From: Noviherbaspirillum sp. L7-7A
GTDB lineage: Bacteria > Pseudomonadota > Gammaproteobacteria > Burkholderiales > Burkholderiaceae_D
Reading direction: 5' to 3'
NCBI RefSeq assembly: GCF_019052805.1
Contig: NZ_JAHQRJ010000001.1
Coordinates: 2,976,001 to 3,040,000 of the forward strand
DNA: 64,000 nt
The notes below the pieces were generated by a model. It searched no databases. It worked only from the letters and a program-made list of their open reading frames with translations, and had not been told where the DNA came from. The translations under genes and the position numbers were made by a program. Shown here in pieces: positions 54,338 to 62,909 of this stretch. How positions within the stretch are numbered: position 1 is the stretch's first letter; every line of letters begins with the position of its first letter.

Positions 54338-57313
54338 TCAGCCATCCCGGCGCGGTTGCACGAGGCCGACCACGTCCGGCATGGCGGCGGGGCCCAGGGT
54401 CAGCACATAGCTGCGCATGGCTTCGTCCTGGATGAAGCCGGCGGCGGAGGTGAAGCGCAGCAGGGTGTCCGGCGCCTGCGACCTGGCCACCGCATAGCCC
54501 TGCACATAATCCACGCCCAGTTCGGCCAGCGCCTGCACGGTGGCCTGGTCTTCCGCCCATTCGGCGATGGTGCGCATGCCCAGGCTGCCGGCGAGGGTGA
54601 CGATGGCCTCGACGATGGTGATGTTGGCCGGGTCGTCGTTCATGTCGACGATGAAGCTGCCGTCGATCTTCACCACGTCGGCCGGCAGGTCCTTGAGGTA
54701 GGAGAAAGAGGTGTAGCCGGCGCCGAAATCGTCCAGCGCGATCTTCACGCCGTGGCTGCGCACCTGGTCGATGAAGCGGCGGGTGTTCTCCAGGTCGTGC
54801 AGCGCCACGCTTTCGGTGATTTCCATGCACAGGCGGCGGGCCGCGTCCGGGTTGGCGGCCAGCATCGCAAAGGTGTCCTGCACGAAGCGCTCGTCATTGA
54901 GCGAGGCCCCGGACAGGTTCATGCAGACGAACTGGGTGCGGCTGAGCAGCTCCCAGCTGGCCGACAGCCAGTCCAGCGTGGTCTTGAGCACCCAGCGGTC
55001 TATCATGCCGATGCGGCCGCAGCTTTCCGCCGCCGGGATGATGCGCCCGGCGGTAATGACGTTGCCGTCGCGTTCGCGCATGCGCAGCAGCACTTCGAAA
55101 TTGAGCGAGCCGTGGGGCGCCGACAGCGACATGATGGGCTGCATTTCCAGGAACAGGAAGTCGCCTGCGTCCGGCGCCGACAGCTGCTCGACCAGCCGCA
55201 GTTCGGCCTGGCGCTCGCGAAACACCGCCGAGCCGCGCTCATAGACCACCAGGCCGTCGCTGGCCGTGCTCTTGGCGGCGCGGCAGGCGCGGTCGGCATT
55301 GGTCATGATGTCGCGGATCGCGGCGCCAGGCTCGACCTCGATCAGTCCGATCGAGCCGCGCACCTGGAAGGCCTTGTCGCCCAGCCGGTAAGGCTCGGTG
55401 CCGATGCGGTCGATGATGCTGCGGCAGGTCCATGCGGCCGGGCCGATGGCGGTGTCGGGCATGACGATCACGAATTCATCGCCGCCCACCCGGCCGATCT
55501 GCTGCCCGCCCTGCAGCAGTGTCCTGATGCGCTGGCATACCAGCTTCAGGATCTCGTCGCCGGCGGCATGACCATACAGGTCGTTGATCAGCTTGAAGCG
55601 GTCCAGGTCGAGATAGGCCAGCGTCAGCGGCCTGCCCTGCGCCAGCTGCGCGATCGCCTCGGTCAGCACGGCCTCGATGCCGCGCCGGTTGCAGACCTTG
55701 GTCAGCGGATCGTTCAGCGCCAGGAAACGCAGCTCCTCGGTGGCCGCGCGCTGCGCCGTCACATCCTGCAGCGAACCCTCTATCTTGCCGTTGGCCAGCG
55801 TGGCCTTGACCAGGAAATGGCGCTGCGGCGCCTCCGGCGTCGGGCCGTGCGCGCTGCTCAGTTCGAGTTCGACATGATGCTGGCGGCGCGCCATCTGCTG
55901 CAGGCTGCTCCAGGCATGGCCGCTGAAATGCCGGCTCCACTGGTTGCGGCCCGGCTCCAGCACATCGTCGCCCAGCATCTGCTTCAACGCCGGATTGGCC
56001 GACAGCACATGGCCCTGCAGGTCCAGCGTGAACAGGCCGATGGGCATGGCGTCGAAGGCATTGCGCAGCGCCGCCTGGGCCGCCAGCCGCTGCTGCTGTT
56101 CCTGGCGCATCTGCTCGGCAATGGCCAGCGCCGCCAGCAGGCTCGACGACAGCGCCGCGGTGACGCTGTTGACCGTACCGATCAGCGCATGCATGCCCAG
56201 CGCCGCGGCGAACACTTCATACAGGCTGGCCAGCAGCGTCACCGCGATCGAGGCGCTGTACCAGACCGCGCTGCGCGAGGGCACGATGAAGAGGATGCGC
56301 GCCAGGAAGAACACCAGCACGCCGGTGCAGATGCCGGTGGCGGCCCAGATGAAGGGCAGGAAGTCGTGGTACGGCAGCAGCACAGACAGCAGCAGGAGCG
56401 GCAGGCAGGTCCATTGCGCCAGCCGCAGCAGCCAGCGATAGCCGACTTTAGCCAGGTCGCTCTGGAACAGGGTGCAGAACAGCATGATGGTCAAGGTGTA
56501 GTACAGCGCCGTGGTCAGCAGCCTGATCTTGGGCAGCAGCTCGGTGGGCAGGTTGCGGCCCAGCCACTGGATGTCCCAGCCGCCCGACAGCGCCGCCATG
56601 CGCAGGTTGATCACCAGCCAAGCGGCAAACAGCACATAGGTGCCGGAGCGCAGGATCAGCGCCGTGATCAGCACGAAGGCGGCCAGCACCAGCAGGCCGC
56701 CGTCGAGCAGGCCGGCGTTGCGGTGGAATTCATAGGCGGAAAGCTGGAGCCGGTCGGGCGGCCATTGCATCACCGACAGCGCCGCCGGGCCAATGAAGCG
56801 CATGCGGCACAGCACTTCGGTGGACAGGCCCGGCGCCAGCGCGAAGCCGGCCTTGATGCGCGTGATGCCGCCCTCGGTGCCGGTGCGGTTGCCGCTGCCC
56901 AGCGGCGTCAGGCTGCCCGCATCCCAGCAGCGCAGGTCCAGCGCATGACGCGACGGGAACTCCAGCATCACGGGCGCGCGTTGCGCCGGCGGGCTGGTGG
57001 AAAAGACGATCCAGAAAGGGGTTTCGGCAAGCCTGGTGTGATAACGCGAGAACGGCGGCTGGCCATTCAGGCGCGCCAGCGCCGCTGCCGGGTCGTCCGT
57101 GCCGCGGTCACCGGGCGCTTCGGGCACGACACGAAACATCAGCGTCTCGCCCTTGCCTGCCGGGTAATGGCCGCTCCAGGCAGTCAGCGCCAGCAGGGTG
57201 GCTATGCCGATCAGGGCCGGCGCCAGATACACCGACAGCAGGTACAACGCATTCTCGAGACGCGTGCGTCCACGGAAGGGATTGCTGTCAGGCTGCAGGA
57301 GGGTGCCATGCAT
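54338..57313 (-). CDS. 7TM-PAS-GGDEF-EAL cyclic-di-GMP enzyme
   Basis: The 991-residue inner-membrane protein has a first helix (about 22-44), a periplasmic 7TMR-DISM-type sensor (about 80-190), seven helices (about 205-400), a PAS domain (about 420-540), GGDEF (intact motif at 610-614, RVGGDEFVIV) and EAL (about 720-965). The EAL signature reads E740-V-L, which is still compatible with hydrolysis. ALDDFGAGYTSFSYL and the catalytic Glu of LCMEITES are kept. Both synthesis and breakdown of c-di-GMP are therefore possible. It could set c-di-GMP levels for surface adhesion, given the adjacent TPS loci, but this is inference. A 25-bp palindrome lies 47 bases upstream. Confidence 0.9.
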   Translation of the reverse strand: MHGTLLQPDSNPFRGRTRLENALYLLSVYLAPALIGIATLLALTAWSGHYPAGKGETLMFRVVPEAPGDRGTDDPAAALARLNGQPPFSRYHTRLAETPFWIVFSTSPPAQRAPVMLEFPSRHALDLRCWDAGSLTPLGSGNRTGTEGGITRIKAGFALAPGLSTEVLCRMRFIGPAALSVMQWPPDRLQLSAYEFHRNAGLLDGGLLVLAAFVLITALILRSGTYVLFAAWLVINLRMAALSGGWDIQWLGRNLPTELLPKIRLLTTALYYTLTIMLFCTLFQSDLAKVGYRWLLRLAQWTCLPLLLLSVLLPYHDFLPFIWAATGICTGVLVFFLARILFIVPSRSAVWYSASIAVTLLASLYEVFAAALGMHALIGTVNSVTAALSSSLLAALAIAEQMRQEQQQRLAAQAALRNAFDAMPIGLFTLDLQGHVLSANPALKQMLGDDVLEPGRNQWSRHFSGHAWSSLQQMARRQHHVELELSSAHGPTPEAPQRHFLVKATLANGKIEGSLQDVTAQRAATEELRFLALNDPLTKVCNRRGIEAVLTEAIAQLAQGRPLTLAYLDLDRFKLINDLYGHAAGDEILKLVCQRIRTLLQGGQQIGRVGGDEFVIVMPDTAIGPAAWTCRSIIDRIGTEPYRLGDKAFQVRGSIGLIEVEPGAAIRDIMTNADRACRAAKSTASDGLVVYERGSAVFRERQAELRLVEQLSAPDAGDFLFLEMQPIMSLSAPHGSLNFEVLLRMRERDGNVITAGRIIPAAESCGRIGMIDRWVLKTTLDWLSASWELLSRTQFVCMNLSGASLNDERFVQDTFAMLAANPDAARRLCMEITESVALHDLENTRRFIDQVRSHGVKIALDDFGAGYTSFSYLKDLPADVVKIDGSFIVDMNDDPANITIVEAIVTLAGSLGMRTIAEWAEDQATVQALAELGVDYVQGYAVARSQAPDTLLRFTSAAGFIQDEAMRSYVLTLGPAAMPDVVGLVQPRRDG

Positions 57314-57359
57314 GATGCGTCATTTCCGCGCGGTGCCCGCATCGATCACGGGCTTGCCG

Positions 57360-57384
57360 GCTAACGTAATGACGTTACGTTAGC
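57360..57384. promoter_or_regulatory. 25-bp palindrome upstream of the GGDEF-EAL gene
   Basis: GCTAACGTAA (57360-57369) and TTACGTTAGC (57375-57384) are perfect inverted arms of ten bases around TGACG. It sits between the FeeM-like stop (57411) and the c-di-GMP gene start (57313). No T-run follows on the minus strand, so an operator is more likely than a terminator. Confidence 0.55.
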
Positions 57385-57410
57385 TGAAATGGCGCCATGC
57401 AATGGCTGGC

Positions 57411-58193
57411 TTATGCAGCCAACTTGTCCAGGCGCATGGAATCGGCAAAATTAGCCGATGCCAGCCGCATGCCCGGCATCGGCAAGCTGTGGGATGCCTC
57501 GCAGGACGCATCGAGCATGATGTCCGGATGCACGGTCCGGAAGATGAAGTCATACAGCGGATGGCTAGCCGCTGCCCAGCGCTCTTCGGCGCTGCCCACC
57601 TCGAACGACATCACCCGGTGCAGCAGGTTGCCGGCATGGCGCAGCGGAATATAGCCGGCCTCGGGATAGACATCGTCGAACAGCAGCCGCTCGTACTGGC
57701 GGTCTATCGGGGCGCGGCCGGCAATGACCATCCACTCGATGCCGGCCTGCTGGCAATACTGGAAAAACGCCTTGAACAGCACGGTCTTGACCATGCGCCC
57801 GACACGCTGCTCGGTCACGCCGAGCCGGGCAGCTTCGGCCAGTGGCCGGCAGGCCAGGCTGGAGGGCAGCGTGATCGACTGCTCCAGCGCAAGCGGCTGG
57901 AAGCGGTTGGTCTGGATGCGCATCGTGCCCAGCGGCGCGCCATCGAGCTTGGATTCGGCCAGCAGCACCGCCACGCCGGGCCGCAGGTCCAGCGCTTCGG
58001 GCGCTGCCAGTGTCTGGGCGAATTCGGGAAGGTGACGCCCATAGGCAGCCTGGCGTATCTGCACCGCCTTCATCAGCGCGCTCCGGCCGCTGACCACGCG
58101 CACGGTAAAAGGCAAGGCCTGCTCGGCGCGGCCGGAAAGCGGCATCGCCGGGCGGCTGGAATGAACGACGGCGTCAAGATAGCTCTGGCTCAT
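57411..58193 (-). CDS. FeeM-like N-acyl amino acid synthase domain protein
   Basis: The 260-residue protein resembles the GNAT-fold FeeM catalytic core: FTVRVVSGRSALMKAVQIRQAAY, then VLLAESKLDGAPLGTMRI, EQSITLPS, EAARLGVTEQRVG and FFQYCQQAGIEWMVIAGRAP. FeeM enzymes join an acyl-ACP fatty chain to an amino acid (tyrosine in the founding case), giving signalling or surface-active lipids. Substrate here is unknown. AAGGAG is well spaced from the ATG. Its upstream region is strikingly AT-rich with a good promoter and a 14-bp inner palindrome. No acyl carrier protein or autotransporter gene is adjacent. Confidence 0.75.
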   Translation of the reverse strand: MSQSYLDAVVHSSRPAMPLSGRAEQALPFTVRVVSGRSALMKAVQIRQAAYGRHLPEFAQTLAAPEALDLRPGVAVLLAESKLDGAPLGTMRIQTNRFQPLALEQSITLPSSLACRPLAEAARLGVTEQRVGRMVKTVLFKAFFQYCQQAGIEWMVIAGRAPIDRQYERLLFDDVYPEAGYIPLRHAGNLLHRVMSFEVGSAEERWAAASHPLYDFIFRTVHPDIMLDASCEASHSLPMPGMRLASANFADSMRLDKLAA

Positions 58194-58220
58194 GATGTCT
58201 CCTTCTGGTTTGAGGCCCCT

Positions 58221-58248
58221 ATCTTATTTCTTTATAGAAATGATTCAA
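58221..58248 (-). promoter_or_regulatory. Promoter with operator-like palindrome for the FeeM-like gene
   Basis: On the minus strand TTGAAT (58248-58243) and TAAGAT (58226-58221) are 16 bases apart. The palindrome ATTTCT-TTAT-AGAAAT (58226-58241) fills the spacer, the place where a repressor or MerR-type activator would act. The flanking region 58215-58310 is strongly AT-rich compared with the window. Confidence 0.55.
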
Positions 58249-58381
58249 TACAGAAATTTTAACTTTGCGATAAAAAAATCTCCTTTATGATCAAAAGCTT
58301 ATGCAATTTGTGCAAGATGATGCCGGGATGACAGCAGCGGCAGGCGGAATGCGGCGATGAGGACTGGGAGCGCTGCCGGCG

Positions 58382-58621
58382 TCAGAAGCCCAGGCATTGC
58401 AGATAAGCCAGCAGGTCGCTGGTACAGATGGGCAGTTGCTCAGGCAGACGGTAATACAGCAACCATGCCGTCAGCACGCTGCTGGCCAGGACCATAAGCG
58501 CCAGCGTCCCGCGCCGCGCGCCGACACGCCGGCCGGCTGTCGACAGCAGCCAGGCCAGCAGCAGCTGCGCGCCCAGGGCGAGCAGCACCATCACCAGGAA
58601 GCGGATGCTGTGATTGGCCAT
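58382..58621 (-). CDS. Small two-helix membrane protein, unknown
   Basis: The 79-residue frame (MANHSIRFLVMVLLALGAQL...) predicts two membrane helices, FLVMVLLALGAQLLLAWLL and LALMVLASSVLTAWLLYY, with a basic loop (GRRVGARRG) and a C-terminus with two Cys. I do not recognise a family. The sequence before the ATG is pyrimidine-rich with no ribosome site on this strand, which weakens the call. It lies downstream of dctA, beyond the dctA terminator, on the same strand. Confidence 0.45.
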   Translation of the reverse strand: MANHSIRFLVMVLLALGAQLLLAWLLSTAGRRVGARRGTLALMVLASSVLTAWLLYYRLPEQLPICTSDLLAYLQCLGF

Positions 58622-58654
58622 CGGGAAAGCAAGGAGGAAGGGAAAACGTGACGA

Positions 58655-58690
58655 GGCAAAAATTGAAAAGGGGCGGCAGCGCCGCCCCCC
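58655..58690 (-). terminator. Intrinsic terminator of dctA
   Basis: GGGGCGGC (58670-58677) and GCCGCCCC (58681-58688) form a perfect eight-pair GC stem with a three-base loop. On the minus strand it is followed by TTTTCAATTTTT, so this is a classic rho-independent terminator 17 bases after the dctA stop. It is the clearest intrinsic terminator in the window. Confidence 0.85.
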
Positions 58691-58706
58691 TGGATGCGCC
58701 AGGCGG

Positions 58707-60038
58707 TCAGTGCCTGGTCTGTGCGGCCATATGGGCCTCGCTGCGGTCCAGCACCGCTTCCGGCTCTTCGGCTTCCTCATCGGTTTCATTGTTGAGCTGG
58801 CGCTGCATGCGCGCCACATCGAGGTCGCCGGTCATGCGGCCCACCACCACGGTGGCCACGCCGTTGCCGATCAGGTTGGTCAGGGCGCGCGCTTCCGACA
58901 TGAAGCGGTCGATGCCCAGGATCAGCGCCAGGCCGGCCACCGGCACGCCGCCCACGGCCGACAGCGTGGCCGCCAGCACGATGAAGCCGCTGCCGGTCAC
59001 GCCGGCCGCGCCCTTGGACGTCAGCAGCAGCACCGCCAGCAGCGTGATCTGCTGGGTTAGCGTCATCGGCGTGTTGGTGGCCTGGGCAATGAATACCGCC
59101 GCCATGGTGAGGTAAATCGAGGTGCCGTCCAGGTTGAAGGAATAGCCGGTCGGAATCACCAGGCCGACCACGGACTTCTTCACGCCCAGGTTTTCCATCT
59201 TGGCCATCATGCGCGGCAGCACCGACTCGGACGACGAGGTGCCCAGCACGATCAGCAGTTCTTCCTTGATGTACTTGATGAACTTCCAGATCGAGAAGCC
59301 GTTGAAGCGGGCGATGATGCCCAGCACCACGAAGATGAACACCAGGCAGGTGGCGTAGAAGGTGCCCATCAGCTTGCCCAGCGACAGCAGCGAGCCCACG
59401 CCGTATTTGCCGATGGTGAAGGCCATTGCGCCAAACGCGCCGATCGGGGCCACCTTCATGATGTAGCCGACGATGACGAACAGCACGTGCGACATCTTTT
59501 CAATGAAGTCGAATACCAGCGTGCCGCGGCCGCCGAAGCGGTGCAGCGCGAAGCCGAACAGCACAGCAAACAGCAGCACCTGCAGGATCTCGCCCTTTGC
59601 GAAGGCATCCACCACGGTGCTCGGGATCACGTTGAGCAGGAACTCGGTGGTGTTCTGCATCTTGCCCGGGCCGGTGTAGGCGGCGATGCCCTTGGTGTCG
59701 AGCGAAGCCGGGTCGATGTTCATGCCCACGCCAGGCTGTACCAGGTTGACGATCACCAGGCCGACCACCAGCGCGATCGAGCTGACGATTTCAAAATACA
59801 GCAATGCCAGGCCGCCGGTCTTGCCGACCTTCTTCATGTCTTCCATGCCGGCGATGCCCACCACCACGGTGCAGAAGATGATGGGCGCGATGATCATCTT
59901 GATGAGCTTGATGAAGCCGTCGCCAAGCGGCTTCATCGCCGCGCCGGATTCGGGATGGAAGTGGCCAAGCAGCACGCCGATCAGGATGGCAAAGAGCACT
60001 TGCACATACAGGGACCGGTAGAAAGGTTTGCGGGTCAT
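58707..60038 (-). CDS. dctA: C4-dicarboxylate/proton symporter DctA
   Basis: The 443-residue DAACS-family carrier imports succinate, fumarate and malate. It starts [27 protein letters not shown] and has [21 protein letters not shown]. It also has the serine-rich re-entrant loop ([14 protein letters not shown]) and [16 protein letters not shown] of the transport core. The start at 60038 matches the family; the longer frame is spurious. No dctB/dctD pair is adjacent. A strong terminator follows and a 14-bp palindrome lies 75 bases upstream. Confidence 0.95.
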   Translation of the reverse strand: MTRKPFYRSLYVQVLFAILIGVLLGHFHPESGAAMKPLGDGFIKLIKMIIAPIIFCTVVVGIAGMEDMKKVGKTGGLALLYFEIVSSIALVVGLVIVNLVQPGVGMNIDPASLDTKGIAAYTGPGKMQNTTEFLLNVIPSTVVDAFAKGEILQVLLFAVLFGFALHRFGGRGTLVFDFIEKMSHVLFVIVGYIMKVAPIGAFGAMAFTIGKYGVGSLLSLGKLMGTFYATCLVFIFVVLGIIARFNGFSIWKFIKYIKEELLIVLGTSSSESVLPRMMAKMENLGVKKSVVGLVIPTGYSFNLDGTSIYLTMAAVFIAQATNTPMTLTQQITLLAVLLLTSKGAAGVTGSGFIVLAATLSAVGGVPVAGLALILGIDRFMSEARALTNLIGNGVATVVVGRMTGDLDVARMQRQLNNETDEEAEEPEAVLDRSEAHMAAQTRH

Positions 60039-60112
60039 GAGTTGCCTACTTAAAAGAGTCGGGTACGGACAGTAAGGCGCGGATTTTGACCATCGGGCGC
60101 CCGCCTCACAAC

Positions 60113-60126
60113 TGTGGATATCCACA
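60113..60126. promoter_or_regulatory. Perfect 14-bp palindrome between dctA and mntH
   Basis: TGTGGATATCCACA is fully self-complementary. Each half resembles a DnaA 9-mer (TTATCCACA) with one mismatch. It lies 75 bases upstream of the dctA start and 98 bases beyond the mntH stop, so control of dctA is the simplest reading. Confidence 0.4.
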
Positions 60127-60223
60127 AGCAGGCCGGACAAGCTGATGTTTTACTGCCGCTACTTGCTACTGCAATTGCGCCGCGCCAAAGGATATTGCCC
60201 TGCCCTTTTGCACCGGCCGATCG

Positions 60224-61555
60224 TCACGACAAGAACTCCCTGCCCAGGTTGAACAGCATCGTCAGGTTCAGCGAGATGATCAGGAGCGCCACTGCCGACG
60301 CCAGCAGGGTCAGCCAGCGCGGACTGACAAAGACGCCCATCTGGCTGCTGCTGGTGAAACGGATCAGTGGCACGATGGCGAAAGGAAGTTGCAGGCTTAG
60401 CAGAACTTGCGAGAGCACCAGCAGCCGCGCCACGCCCGACTCGCCATACCAGGCCGCCACCAGCAGGGCGGGCACGATGGCGGCAGAACGGGTGACCAGG
60501 CGCCGCATCCACGGCTTCAGGCGCCATTGCAGAAAGCCTTCCATCACGATCTGGCCCGCCATGGTGGCGGTAATGGTCGAGCTCTGGCCGGACGCCAGCA
60601 GCGCCAGCGCAAACAGGGTGCTGGCGATGGCGCTGCCCAGCATGGGCGAGAGCAGCCGGTGGGCGTCCTGTATCTCGGCGACCTGGGTCTGGCCACGTTC
60701 GTGAAAGACTTCACCCGACACGATCAGGATCGCGGCATTGACCAGGAAGGCGAAGAACAGCGCGATGACGATGTCGATGGTGGCGAACCTGATCGCCTCG
60801 CGCTTGCCGGCCTCGCCCGGCGCGCGTGCGCGATGCTGGACGATGGAGGAATGGAGATAGAGGTTGTGCGGCATCACGGTAGCGCCAATGATGCCGATGG
60901 CCAGGTAGAGCATCTCCGGATTGGCCAGCGCCTGCGGCGCCGGCACCATGCCACTGGCGACGTCGGCCCAGTCGGGCTGGGCCATGGCCAGCGTGATAGC
61001 AAAGCAGCAGAAGATCAGCGTCAGGAGCGCAATGATCATGGCTTCCAGGTAGCGCATGCCGCGCGTCTGCAGCCAGAACACCAGCACCACGTCGAGCGCG
61101 GTCAGCGCCACGCCCCATGGCAGAGGAATATGGAACAGCAGGTTCAGCGCAATGGCGCTGCCGATCACTTCGGCAAGGTCGCAGGCGCAAATGGCGATTT
61201 CACAGAGGATCCATTGCGCCAGGCCGGACAGCCGGGAAGAGTTGGCGCGGCAGGCCTGGGCCAGGTCCATCTCGGTCACCACGCCCAGACGGATGGCCAG
61301 CACCTGCAGCAGGATCGCCATCAGGTTCGACAGCATGATCACCCACAGGAGCGCATAGCCGAAACCGGAGCCGGCCGCCAGATCGGTGGCCCAGTTGCCG
61401 GGGTCCATGTAGCCCACCGCGATCAGGTAGCCGGGCCCCATGAATCCCAGCAGCCGGCGCAGCCAGCGGCCGGGCGGCAAGGGGCACGGGCCCACCGCCC
61501 GGGGCGGCAGGCCCGCATCGACAGTGGCACTGTCGATGGGCGGCGGCGGTGTCAC
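60224..61555 (-). CDS. mntH: Nramp-family divalent metal transporter (MntH type)
   Basis: The 443-residue membrane protein has both Nramp metal-site signatures: [13 protein letters not shown] in helix 1 and [13 protein letters not shown] in helix 6 (Met of the MPH motif is kept). These bind Mn2+ or Fe2+ and drive proton-coupled import. The first 35 residues are a Pro-rich cytoplasmic extension. It begins 42 bases after the manganese catalase stop on the same strand, which implies a shared transcript supplying Mn to that enzyme. Confidence 0.92.
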   Translation of the reverse strand: MTPPPPIDSATVDAGLPPRAVGPCPLPPGRWLRRLLGFMGPGYLIAVGYMDPGNWATDLAAGSGFGYALLWVIMLSNLMAILLQVLAIRLGVVTEMDLAQACRANSSRLSGLAQWILCEIAICACDLAEVIGSAIALNLLFHIPLPWGVALTALDVVLVFWLQTRGMRYLEAMIIALLTLIFCCFAITLAMAQPDWADVASGMVPAPQALANPEMLYLAIGIIGATVMPHNLYLHSSIVQHRARAPGEAGKREAIRFATIDIVIALFFAFLVNAAILIVSGEVFHERGQTQVAEIQDAHRLLSPMLGSAIASTLFALALLASGQSSTITATMAGQIVMEGFLQWRLKPWMRRLVTRSAAIVPALLVAAWYGESGVARLLVLSQVLLSLQLPFAIVPLIRFTSSSQMGVFVSPRWLTLLASAVALLIISLNLTMLFNLGREFLS

Positions 61556-61597
61556 GCAACCACCATTGGCGACGGCGGCAAATGCATCAGCAGGCCG

Positions 61598-62524
61598 TCA
61601 TGAAGCGGCTGGCTTGGCCGGCGCGCCATCGGCGACGGTACCGCTGCCGCCTTCCTTGCCGGGCTTGAGCTCGGCGCCGGTGACCGGGTCGCTGTTGGGA
61701 TCGGACGCGGTGCGCATGGCCATCTTCTCCACCACTGCCACTTCCGGCGTGGTCAGCTGAACGCTGCCCTCGCCGCTGCCGCCGTCCACCGCCATCTGCT
61801 GCTCGCGGTCGGAGACGAACTGCCATTGCTCGCCCTGGTTCCACGGACCGCGCTTCTCGGGTTCGCCCTGCGACATGTTGAAATAGACATTGGTGAAGCG
61901 CGCATCGCCCGGCAGCTTGCCCGGCGGGAAGTTGGTCTCCATCGAGTACAGCGCCTTCTCGAAGGATTTCTGGTGGGCGATCTCGCGTGTCATCAGGAAG
62001 CCCAGCGCTTCCTTTACGCCCGGATCGTCGGTCAGGTTGATGAGGCGTTCATAGACGATCTTGGCGCGCGCCTCGGCGGCGATATTGGAGCGCAGGTCGG
62101 CGGTGGGCTCGCCGATGGTGTCGATATAGGCAGCCGTCCAAGGCACGCCAGCCGAGTTCACCAGCGGCGGGCCGCCGCCGTACAGCACCTGGGTCAGGTG
62201 GCTGTCATTGCCGGCGCCGGTGATGGAACGATAAATTTCCGCCTCTGACTCGACGCCTTCGGCCAGCCTGCCCTTGGCGCCCTTGTTGAGCATCGCAACG
62301 ATGGTGCCGATGACTTCCAGGTGGCTCAATTCCTCGGTCGCGATATCGAACAGCATGTCCTTGCGGCCCGGATCGTCTTCGCCCAGCGCCTGGGTGAAGT
62401 AGCGGCATGCGGCCGCCAGTTCGCCCTGTGGACCGCCGAACTGTTCCAGCATCAGATTGGCCAGGCCCGGATTGGACTCGCTGACCCTTACCGTGTACTG
62501 CAAACGCTTGTTATGAGCAAACAT
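61598..62524 (-). CDS. Manganese catalase
   Basis: The 308-residue di-manganese enzyme splits hydrogen peroxide. MFAHNKRLQYTVRVSESNPGLANLMLEQFGGPQGELAA is the family start in two stretches. The metal-ligand helices TEELSHLEVIG and REIAHQKSFEKAL (E-x-x-H pattern) and AEARAKIVYERL are present. The C-terminal 50 residues are Gly/Pro/Ser-rich and disordered, as in many proteobacterial members. GGAGG is six bases before the ATG. The downstream mntH gene points to coordinated Mn uptake. Confidence 0.93.
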   Translation of the reverse strand: MFAHNKRLQYTVRVSESNPGLANLMLEQFGGPQGELAAACRYFTQALGEDDPGRKDMLFDIATEELSHLEVIGTIVAMLNKGAKGRLAEGVESEAEIYRSITGAGNDSHLTQVLYGGGPPLVNSAGVPWTAAYIDTIGEPTADLRSNIAAEARAKIVYERLINLTDDPGVKEALGFLMTREIAHQKSFEKALYSMETNFPPGKLPGDARFTNVYFNMSQGEPEKRGPWNQGEQWQFVSDREQQMAVDGGSGEGSVQLTTPEVAVVEKMAMRTASDPNSDPVTGAELKPGKEGGSGTVADGAPAKPAAS

Positions 62525-62909
62525 CGGATCCTCCAGTCGGAATTCATGAAAGGAATGACATGTCGGCAACAAAGCTCTTTTCAACTTCCCGACAAGCGAA
62601 AAGCCAGCTTAGGCAGCATTGGCGGCAGGCTGTATAGGACGCCTTCTCAAGCGCGTGTAGGACAATGCTGAACACGAACAGATTTCGATGCGATTGACGA
62701 ACATCAGAGCAAAAGCCACTATCTGCGGCAAGGTGCTTAATTTTGAGAAATAATTGTTATTTCTGAAAAAGTACTGCGTAGCAACAAATCCCGGCGCACC
62801 GTTCATCCCTACAATTCGTTGTCGTTTCGATACGCATTGCGCAGTCAGGCTTGAAGGACGGACCGGAACACCTTCCGGTTCATGGACAGAATTTGAACAA
62901 AGGACAGTC
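62525..62909. other. 385-bp divergent intergenic region with a 19-bp palindrome
   Basis: It separates the Mn catalase and XseA-like genes and holds both promoters. AGAAATAA (62746-62753) and TTATTTCT (62757-62764) form a perfect inverted repeat around TTG in an AT-rich patch, a candidate operator for either gene. A second hairpin, CCGGAACACCTTCCGG, lies at 62862-62877 in the leader of the plus-strand gene. I see no coding frame worth calling. Confidence 0.5.

Noticed and set aside
54356-57364. 1002-residue plus-strand frame
   Set aside because: It is the shadow of the GGDEF-EAL gene, composed of His/Gln/Arg/Gly-rich low-complexity sequence.
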